From contig CALUMJ010000022.1 of assembly GCA_944321715.1 (NCBI GenBank), positions 1 to 43,329 on the forward strand: a DNA stretch of 43,329 bases, read 5' to 3'. A model generated the notes under the pieces. The model did no database searches, was not told where the DNA came from, and worked only from the letters and a program-made list of their open reading frames with translations. This document shows, piece by piece, positions 9,113 through 14,631 of this stretch; the first letter of the stretch is position 1; each line of letters starts with the position of its first letter. The position numbers were made by a program, and so were the translations under genes. The stretch is from an uncultured Muribaculaceae bacterium (lineage in GTDB: Bacteria; Bacteroidota; Bacteroidia; Bacteroidales; Muribaculaceae).

Positions 9113-9766
9113 ATGGAACGGCGTGAATTCTTAAAGAGGTCGTCACTTGCGGCCTTAGGAACCGTAGTTGCAGGCTCGGGATTGATACAGGCCATTAATC
9201 ATATAGGTAATAACGAATTAAAAAACAACAAAATGAAGATAGTAGTATTGACAGGTAGCCCTCGAAAAAATGGCAACTCTGCTTATTTGGCAGAACAATT
9301 TATTAAAGGGGCAGAAGAACAGGGGCATGAGATATTCCGTTTCGATTGTGCGTTCAAGCAAGTAGAACCTTGTCGGGCTTGCAACCGGTGTGGTATGAAT
9401 GGTCCATGCATATTGAATGACGATTTTCAAGAACTTCGCCAACACCTTGTCGAAGCCGACATGGTGGTATTTGCCACACCGATGTATTATTTCGGCGTAT
9501 CGGCCCAAATGAAACGAGTAATAGACCGCTTTTATGCTATCAATGGACAAATTAAAGGCGCACGGAAAAAGGCTGCTTTTTTGATGACATACGCCGATAC
9601 AGCAAGTAAAGAGGCCGAACCGATGCTTGTGCATTATCGTACTCTGTTAGATTACCTCGGCTGGAAAAGCGTAGGAGAAGTGGTGGCATCTGGCGTATGG
9701 ACGGCGGGCAGTGTCCGTAATACCGACTACCCGCAGCAAGCCTATCAATTAGGTAAAAGTTTGTAA
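9113..9766 (+). CDS. Tat-exported NADPH-dependent FMN reductase / flavodoxin-fold protein
   Basis: A 217-aa protein. The N-terminus MERREFLKRSSLAALGTVV is a twin-arginine (Tat) signal: RR, FLK, then a weakly hydrophobic stretch. After an Asn/Lys linker the flavodoxin-like domain begins with KIVVLTGSPRKNGNSAYLAE, the FMN phosphate-binding loop, then PCRACNRCGMNGPCILNDDF, a Cys-rich loop common in this iron-sulfur flavoprotein-like family, and VFATPMYYFGVSAQMK. Tat export suits a protein that takes up FMN before crossing the membrane. An internal ATG at 9233 marks the start of the cytoplasmic-type domain. The TatA gene at the end of the same operon fits its export. Confidence 0.87.
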   Translation: MERREFLKRSSLAALGTVVAGSGLIQAINHIGNNELKNNKMKIVVLTGSPRKNGNSAYLAEQFIKGAEEQGHEIFRFDCAFKQVEPCRACNRCGMNGPCILNDDFQELRQHLVEADMVVFATPMYYFGVSAQMKRVIDRFYAINGQIKGARKKAAFLMTYADTASKEAEPMLVHYRTLLDYLGWKSVGEVVASGVWTAGSVRNTDYPQQAYQLGKSL

Positions 9767-9799
9767 CTATGAGTATTCTAATCTAATTATTCAGATGAT

Positions 9800-10948
9800 A
9801 TGAAGAAGGTTGTATGGATATTTACTTTTATGTTGGCAACATGTTTGCCGATATTGGCACAGACCACAGATGAAATAGGCAGGATTGACGTGTGCAAGGA
9901 AAATTATCGTACACTTTTTGGAGGAGAAGCTCTTACGGGTAAAGGAACTGACCCTGAGATGATGTATATTCTTCAGAAATTTATTTTTGGCGAAGTATTT
10001 GTTACAGGCGACTTGGACTTGAAACAGAGAGAAATGATAACCTGCATAACACTTGCCACAATGCAAACACTGCCACAATTGAAAGCCCATGCCGGAGCTG
10101 CTTTAAATGTTGGCGTCACTCCTGTTGAACTTAGGGAGGTTATGTATTTAACAGCTCCTTTTATAGGATTCCCGAAGATGCTGAATGCCGTAGCTGCTGT
10201 GAATGAAGTATTCAAAGAACGTGGTATTTCTTTGCCATTGGAAGAGCAAGGCACAGTAACAGAAGAAACGCGCCACGAAACAGGCAAGGCTATCCAAGAC
10301 CGACTTTATCCGGGTGGCATAACTTCGGTGATGGATGGGATGCCCGATGATTTAGGAAAGGATGTGGAGCGATTTTTGACCGATTATTTTTTCGGTGAAA
10401 TATATAGCCGCGGTGCACTCGATTTGAAAACTCGAGAACTATTGGGATATTGTGTGTTGACAACTTTGGAGGCAGAAAGCCAGCTTAGGTCGCACTATCA
10501 TGGCTGTATCAAAGCTGGCAATACTCCCGAGAAGTTAGCAGCAGCCGTTATCCAGACATTGCCATATATTGGGTTTCCTGCAGCTATCAAGGCTTTGCGT
10601 ATCATCAAGGAGGAGTGTTTAGCGTCAGTATCGGCCAGCAACAATCTGGTTCGTCTTTCCAAAATAACTATTGACCCGGCGCAATTAGATAACTATAATG
10701 CCTTTTTGAAAGAAGAAATTGAGGCATCGATGAAACTTGAGCCAGGCGTACTCACACTTTATGCAACAGCCGAGAAAGATGCTCCGCACAAAGTGACAAT
10801 TCTTGAAATCTATGCCGACCAGTCGGCTTATGAAAGTCATTTGCAGACACCACATTTCAAAAAGTATAAACAAGGTACAATTGAAATGGTGAAAGAATTG
10901 GAATTGGTGGACGTTACTCCACTAATTCCCGGATTAAAAATTAAATAA
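9800..10948 (+). CDS. Exported double carboxymuconolactone decarboxylase with monooxygenase-like tail
   Basis: A 382-aa three-domain protein. A Sec signal peptide (VVWIFTFMLATCLPILAQ) is followed by two carboxymuconolactone decarboxylase (AhpD-like) domains, about residues 30-135 (LKQREMITCITLATMQTLP, then HAGAALNVGVTPVELREV) and about 160-270 (TRELLGYCVLTTLEAESQLR, then HYHGCIKAGNTPEKLAAAV). The C-terminal 95 residues (NLVRLSKITIDPAQLDNY, then VTILEIYADQSAYESHLQT) resemble an antibiotic-biosynthesis-monooxygenase (YgiN-like) ferredoxin-fold domain. Such families handle quinones, lactones or peroxides. No CxxC as in AhpD is present, so peroxidase partner activity is doubtful. It lies in the right redox operon, 33 nt after the Tat protein. 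Confidence 0.85.
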   Translation: MKKVVWIFTFMLATCLPILAQTTDEIGRIDVCKENYRTLFGGEALTGKGTDPEMMYILQKFIFGEVFVTGDLDLKQREMITCITLATMQTLPQLKAHAGAALNVGVTPVELREVMYLTAPFIGFPKMLNAVAAVNEVFKERGISLPLEEQGTVTEETRHETGKAIQDRLYPGGITSVMDGMPDDLGKDVERFLTDYFFGEIYSRGALDLKTRELLGYCVLTTLEAESQLRSHYHGCIKAGNTPEKLAAAVIQTLPYIGFPAAIKALRIIKEECLASVSASNNLVRLSKITIDPAQLDNYNAFLKEEIEASMKLEPGVLTLYATAEKDAPHKVTILEIYADQSAYESHLQTPHFKKYKQGTIEMVKELELVDVTPLIPGLKIK

Positions 10949-10963
10949 TTAATCAATCGACAC

Positions 10964-11539
10964 ATGAAAAAAGTTTTATTAATTGTCGCAGCAGTAATGG
11001 GATTATGCCTTATGGCGTGCGCACAGAACAAAGAGAAACAGCAAATGAAAACAAACAACAATGTATTAGTAGCTTATTTTTCTGCTACTGGCAATACTGC
11101 TAAAGTTGCCCAACGCATTGCTGAAATATCGGGAGGCACATTATATGAAATTGTGCCACAAGAAGCATATACTTCGGCCGACCTTAACTGGCATAACCAG
11201 CAGTCGCGTAGCTCGGTAGAAATGAACGATTCAAAAGCTCGCCCTGCTTTAAAATCGGGCAATGAAGATTTTAGTGCTTATGATGTGATATTTATAGGCT
11301 ATCCAATTTGGTGGGACCAAGCCCTGCGTGTCATCAATACGTTTATAGAAAGTTATGACCTGAAAGGCAAAGCAATTGTTCCGTTTGCCACATCGGGTGG
11401 AAGCGGTATTGGCAATAGTGTTGCAGTGTTGAGAAAAGAATATCCCAGCTTGAATTGGCATGAAGGGAAGCTGTTGAACAGGGCAAGTGACAGCTCCATC
11501 GAAGATTGGATTAATGATATAACGAAAAAGCAGAAATGA
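10964..11539 (+). CDS. Flavodoxin lipoprotein
   Basis: A 191-aa protein. The N-terminus is a lipoprotein signal with lipobox LMAC (Cys 19), then a Lys/Gln linker, then a flavodoxin domain: NVLVAYFSATGNTAKVAQRI (FMN phosphate loop, SATGNT), IGYPIWWDQALRVINTFIE (the PIWW ring-stacking loop) and PFATSGGSGIGNSV. It would be a one-electron/hydride carrier or a flavodoxin-like quinone reductase. Anchoring a flavodoxin by a Sec-type lipoprotein signal is odd because FMN is normally inserted in the cytoplasm. An internal ATG at 11045, preceded by AAAGAGAAA, could give a cytoplasmic form. Its TGA shares a base with the start of tatA. Confidence 0.88.
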   Translation: MKKVLLIVAAVMGLCLMACAQNKEKQQMKTNNNVLVAYFSATGNTAKVAQRIAEISGGTLYEIVPQEAYTSADLNWHNQQSRSSVEMNDSKARPALKSGNEDFSAYDVIFIGYPIWWDQALRVINTFIESYDLKGKAIVPFATSGGSGIGNSVAVLRKEYPSLNWHEGKLLNRASDSSIEDWINDITKKQK

Positions 11540-11715
11540 TGTTTGGAATAGGAACTCAGGAAATAATTTTCATCGTACTGATTGTACTGCTATTCTTCGG
11601 CGGCAAAAAAATTCCCGAATTGATGAAAGGAGTTGGCAAAGGGGTACGCAGTTTCAAAGATGCCATGAACGGTATTGATGACTCCCCTGAAAAAACAAAT
11701 CGTGAAGTTCAATAA
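11539..11715 (+). CDS. tatA: Sec-independent protein translocase TatA
   Basis: A short 58-aa gene. Translation begins MFGIGTQEIIFIVLIVLLFF and continues GGKKIPELMKGVGKGVRSF, then an acidic/polar tail ending NREVQ. This is the complete TatA plan: a short N-terminus, one membrane helix, the FGGKKIPE hinge and an amphipathic helix with LMKGVGKG. TatA forms the pore-like part of the twin-arginine translocase. TatC is not in the window. The ATG overlaps the flavodoxin stop by one base (ATGATG), so it is the last gene of the right redox operon, which also encodes a protein with a twin-arginine signal. A terminator follows. Confidence 0.9.
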   Translation: MFGIGTQEIIFIVLIVLLFFGGKKIPELMKGVGKGVRSFKDAMNGIDDSPEKTNREVQ

Positions 11716-11763
11716 CAAACAGGTTATAATTATCGCAGTCTGATAAAAATATTGGAAGGCATA

Positions 11764-11806
11764 AAAATAGGGCAGATTTCATTTGCGAAGCCTGCCCATT
11801 TTATTT
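11764..11806 (+). terminator. Rho-independent terminator of right redox operon
   Basis: GGGCAG (11770-11775) pairs with CTGCCC (11792-11797), with a further short TTC/GAA pairing inside, followed by ATTTTATTT. It lies about 50 nt after tatA. Confidence 0.6.
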
Positions 11807-11928
11807 GAATCCTGTTGCTAAACAATCCAAAATTCTACAGAAGTGAAGGCTATGATTGATTGACCAATTTGGACTCTCTGATTTGTTATTGGAAGGTAAA
11901 TTCACATCGGCAAGAAATTCTGAAGTGG

Positions 11929-11960
11929 TTTGGAGTTTTTTTGTGAAAAATGTATCTTTG
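11929..11960 (+). promoter_or_regulatory. Promoter of the DUF4923 gene
   Basis: TTTG (11929-11932) and TATCTTTG (11953-11960) are separated by exactly 20 nt, the Bacteroidetes primary sigma-factor arrangement. Transcription would start near 11967, about 140 nt before the ATG. Confidence 0.65.
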
Positions 11961-12105
11961 CAAGTGCAAGAAATTGTTTTGTCGTTGCGCGCTAAGCACG
12001 GTATCCAATGTTAGTCCATGTGCTGCACGTTTCTTCGCTCAACAATTTATAATTTATTTTCTACAATAATCTATAAAACTTAATGATAGAAAGGATTCAT
12101 TAATT

Positions 12106-12768
12106 ATGAAGAAGTTTAATATCTTATTGTTGATTTCAGTGATGTATTTTGTCGGAGCTATGCACGCATTTGCTTTTGATTGGGGCAGTGTGCTTGGCGG
12201 TATGCTGAATAATAGTGGTAATTCTACCGATTCCACTTCTTCAACTTCTGGCTCATCGGCACTTGGTAGTATATTAGGTGGAATGTTACAGATCGATGAC
12301 CTCGATGTGGCAGATATTGCAGGGAAGTGGACAGCAACAGGGCCTGCAATACAGTTTAAAAGCGATAATCTCCTACAACAAGCTGGCGGAGCTGCTGCTG
12401 CAACGGCAATAGAGGAAAAAGTGCGTCCATACTACGACAAATTGGGGCTTGATGGCATGACGCTCGAAATAACATCGGACGGAAATGTAACTGCAACGCT
12501 CAAAAGTGGAAAATCTTTTTCAGGCACTATAAAAAAAGGCGAAAACAAAGGGGAAATGGTGATTAGTTTTAGTAAATTATCAATTGGCAATATTACTGTT
12601 GAAGTTTCCAAATCGGTATCAACTCTAAACCTCATGGCCGATGTTTCAAAACTTAAATCATTACTTACCGCTGTTGCTGAAAAACTTAATATTTCGCAAC
12701 TATCAACAATAACCGATTTGCTTGAAAATTACGATGGCATATATGCCGGGCTGAAATTGTCAAAGTAG
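12106..12768 (+). CDS. DUF4923 family exported protein
   Basis: A 220-aa protein with a Sec signal peptide (FNILLLISVMYFVGAMHAFA) followed by a low-complexity Ser/Thr/Gly linker (NSTDSTSSTSGSSALGS) and the DUF4923 domain. The family signature is visible: IAGKWTATGPAIQFKSDNLL, QQAGGAAAATAIEEKVRPYY, and a beta-rich end. Such proteins are common in Bacteroidales, probably periplasmic or outer-membrane associated, and their function is unknown. It has its own promoter and is separated by about 390 bp from genes on both sides. Confidence 0.85.
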   Translation: MKKFNILLLISVMYFVGAMHAFAFDWGSVLGGMLNNSGNSTDSTSSTSGSSALGSILGGMLQIDDLDVADIAGKWTATGPAIQFKSDNLLQQAGGAAAATAIEEKVRPYYDKLGLDGMTLEITSDGNVTATLKSGKSFSGTIKKGENKGEMVISFSKLSIGNITVEVSKSVSTLNLMADVSKLKSLLTAVAEKLNISQLSTITDLLENYDGIYAGLKLSK

Positions 12769-12918
12769 TTGAACTGAGGCTATAGATAAAGTCGTGATGC
12801 ACTAAGTTCAGAAAGTTGGTGCACCACTATTTTCATATATGTACACCAAATAATGCCTCTATGTATAAAGCGTTGTTTTGATATTGTTGCAGTGTTGTAG
12901 AATATGTTTCACATAGGA

Positions 12919-12950
12919 TTTGCGGAATGGTGCGGAAAATTGTAATTTTG
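12919..12950 (+). promoter_or_regulatory. Promoter of the lysO leader
   Basis: TTTG (12919-12922), 20 nt, then TAATTTTG (12943-12950). The implied start near 12957 gives a leader of about 200 nt before the first lysO gene. Confidence 0.7.
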
Positions 12951-12971
12951 CAAACCGAAAAAACACGAAAG

Positions 12972-13073
12972 ATGAAAATCTCTTGTATAAACATACCATT
13001 TGCTGCTGTGGGCGAGATGCTTTATAAGGCAGTATATATGCATTGGTTCAGTGGATTTTCCCAATGCGTTTGA
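12972..13073 (+). other. Possible upstream open reading frame in lysO leader
   Basis: ATG at 12972, preceded by an AAAGATG context, opens a 33-codon frame (MKISCINIPFAAVGEMLYKA, then VYMHWFSGFSQCV) ending at 13073. It begins about 15 nt after the predicted transcription start and runs through the first arms of both RNA stems. It has only two Lys codons, so a classical lysine attenuator peptide is not supported. It may be chance. Confidence 0.2.
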
Positions 13074-13109
13074 GGTATTTGCAATAAAGCATCTGCCATA
13101 TAATATGGC
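13015..13109 (+). promoter_or_regulatory. Nested stem structure and palindrome upstream of lysO
   Basis: AGATGCTTTAT (13015-13025) is perfectly complementary to ATAAAGCATCT (13084-13094). Within it GCATTGG (13040-13046) pairs with CCAATGC (13061-13067). Directly after comes GCCATAT-A-ATATGGC (13095-13109), a near-perfect palindrome suited to a DNA-binding dimer or a small hairpin. It does not match the lysine riboswitch core as I know it. It is a candidate regulatory RNA leader or operator for the lysine exporter genes. Confidence 0.5.
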
Positions 13110-13158
13110 GCGAGAATCAACATAATTTCATTTAGACTTTCACAATTAGTTTTTATTT

Positions 13159-13446
13159 ATGCTTATTTTGGTTATTATCCTTGCTGGGATAACAGCTGGC
13201 TATTTGTTGCGTGGTATTAGTGCGTTTAGATGCGTGGACCGCACTATTTCAGTAACGATTTGTATTTTATTGTTTATCTTGGGGGTTACTGTCGGTGGTA
13301 ACCATGAAATGCTCAGCAACATAGGTATTTATGGAGGACAAGCACTAATAATATGTTGTGCCGGCCTTGTTGGTAGCATTTTATTTACATATATAGTTAG
13401 TACATTATTTTTCAAAGATTTCAAGAATGAAAACAATAATAAATAA
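13159..13446 (+). CDS. LysO-type lysine exporter, N-terminal subunit
   Basis: A 95-aa membrane protein with three predicted helices (LILVIILAGITAGYLL, ISVTICILLFILGVTVGG, ALIICCAGLVGSILFTYIV). It corresponds to the N-terminal part of the single-chain lysine exporter LysO/YbjE (about 300 aa in E. coli), including the conserved LFILGVTVGGN segment. Together with the next gene it makes one full transporter, as in other Bacteroidetes where the family is split. Its last 20 nt overlap the next gene, so translation is probably coupled. Confidence 0.85.
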   Translation: MLILVIILAGITAGYLLRGISAFRCVDRTISVTICILLFILGVTVGGNHEMLSNIGIYGGQALIICCAGLVGSILFTYIVSTLFFKDFKNENNNK

Positions 13447-14068
13447 TCTTTTTGTGCCAACTGTTTTTGCTCTTGGTTGCATTGTGGGCTATTTTCTTGA
13501 CGGTGCTACATTGCAACTTCCGGAGCTCAATGACGCTTCAATATATGTCCTTTATGCGTTAATGCTGCAAGTGGGGTTCAGCGTCGGCTATAGCGATAAT
13601 TTTGCAAAAATATTACATACGCTCCGCCCGAAATATTTACTTATTCCATTGGCAACGGTCTGTGGCACGTTATTGTTCTCAGCTGCCGTAAGTTTACTGC
13701 TTAGTCATTGGAGTGTTGCAGAATGTCTTGCCGTTGGTAGCGGAATGGGATACTATTCTTTGTCGTCAATATTGATTGTTCAACTTAAAACGCCATCTCT
13801 CGGCATACAACTTGCAACTGAACTTGGCACAATAGCACTTCTTGCAAACATATTTCGTGAACTTTTTGCACTTGTTGGAGCACCGTTGTTCCGTCGTTTC
13901 TTTGGTAAACTTGCTCCTATTACGGTTGCTGGGGTTACATCGGTCGATGTCGCTTTGCCGTCTATCATGCGAGCTTCGGGTAAAGAAATGATTCCAATAG
14001 CCATTTTCCATGGGATTCTCATAGACATGAGTGTGCCTTTCTTTATTTCATTTTTTTGCTCTCTATAA
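13427..14068 (+). CDS. LysO-type lysine exporter, C-terminal subunit
   Basis: A 213-aa membrane protein equivalent to the C-terminal two thirds of LysO, with about six predicted helices. Family segments are visible: LMLQVGFSVGYSDNF, then VGSGMGYYSLSSILI, then ATELGTIALLANIFRELFA, and VTSVDVALPSIMRASG and FHGILIDMSVPFFISFF near the end. The acidic residues in GTIALLANIFRE and SVDVALP are typical of the family. It would export L-lysine or toxic analogues by proton antiport at the inner membrane. It overlaps the preceding gene by 20 nt and is followed by a strong terminator. Confidence 0.88.
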   Translation: MKTIINNLFVPTVFALGCIVGYFLDGATLQLPELNDASIYVLYALMLQVGFSVGYSDNFAKILHTLRPKYLLIPLATVCGTLLFSAAVSLLLSHWSVAECLAVGSGMGYYSLSSILIVQLKTPSLGIQLATELGTIALLANIFRELFALVGAPLFRRFFGKLAPITVAGVTSVDVALPSIMRASGKEMIPIAIFHGILIDMSVPFFISFFCSL

Positions 14069-14112
14069 TTGTACGAAGCAATTGTCGTTTCTATAAACAG
14101 CAATTGGGTATT

Positions 14113-14156
14113 AGGATTTCTCGTTGTCATATGGCAGAGAGAAATCCTTTATTTTT
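14113..14156 (+). terminator. Rho-independent terminator after lysO genes
   Basis: AGGATTTCTC (14113-14122) pairs perfectly with GAGAAATCCT (14139-14148), followed by TTATTTTT. It lies 45 nt after the second lysO gene. Confidence 0.75.
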
Positions 14157-14473
14157 CCCAAAAAGTGCAAGAAAAGTTGTTTAGTTTTCAACGACTTTGT
14201 CTAATACGAAAATCCTTGTCTTTTTCCTAAAAAATAATTTAGTTGACGCAGCCACTCATAACGCGTATCGACAAAATCGGGGATATACGTTTTGTCTATT
14301 TACTTGAGCAGGTAGTGAGGGTGGAAACGCAACTTGTGGGAGATGCAAGGAAATATAGTTTGGCTTTCACTCGGAATGTGCTAATTGCTATTTTGGTGTG
14401 TTTGCTTCTTTGTGCAATGTGCCGCTAATGAATATGAATAGTTTTTAATTATAACTAATGGCAATATGTCGTC

Positions 14474-14504
14474 TTAGTTAAGTGTGGCAATGTATGTAAA
14501 TTTG
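14474..14504 (+). promoter_or_regulatory. Candidate promoter of the receptor gene
   Basis: TAAATTTG (14497-14504) fits the -7 consensus, and TTAG (14474-14477) 19 nt upstream is an imperfect -33 box. The leader to the ATG at 14632 would be about 120 nt. Confidence 0.4.
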
Positions 14505-14631
14505 TATGCTTCTATATGAAACCGAGTCAAAGTCTTTAGGAAATCTGCAATCTATGCTAAAGAATGTTTGATAGAAGCGGTTTAAATGATAGTACGAAGA
14601 ATTGGGATCTATAAAATATTTAGGTTTATTG

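Larger units (their letters stand above)
11716..12105. other. Intergenic region: terminator, promoter and long leader
   Basis: No gene was found in these 390 bp. It holds the terminator of the redox operon (11764-11806), about 120 bp without recognised signals, a well-formed promoter (11929-11960), and an untranslated leader of about 140 nt before the DUF4923 gene. In the leader, AGCACGG and CCATGTGCT (around 11994-12025) could form an imperfect stem. Confidence 0.5.
12769..13158. other. Intergenic region: weak terminator, promoter and structured leader of lysO
   Basis: No established gene. Contents are an imperfect hairpin (GTGATGCAC 12794-12802 with GTGCACCAC 12819-12827, then TATTTTC) that may end the DUF4923 transcript, a promoter (12919-12950), a possible 33-codon upstream reading frame (12972-13073), nested RNA stems (13015-13094) and a short palindrome (13095-13109). 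Confidence 0.55.
14069..14631. other. Long intergenic region without a convincing gene
   Basis: These 563 bp hold the lysO terminator (14113-14156) and a candidate promoter (14474-14504) for the receptor gene. A 61-codon TTG-start frame at 14243-14428 ends in a hydrophobic segment (VLIAILVCLLLCAMC), but it has no recognisable family and a poor start, and may be a relic or chance. Nothing else was recognised. Confidence 0.5.

Noticed and set aside
13010-13110. Lysine riboswitch upstream of lysO
   Set aside because: The conserved purine-rich core sequences of the L-box as I know it are absent, and the visible stems form a different, smaller arrangement.
14243-14428. 61-codon TTG-start frame ending in a hydrophobic segment
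   Set aside because: No family match, no RBS or promoter at a fitting place, and rare start codon. Kept only as a remark in the intergenic entry.
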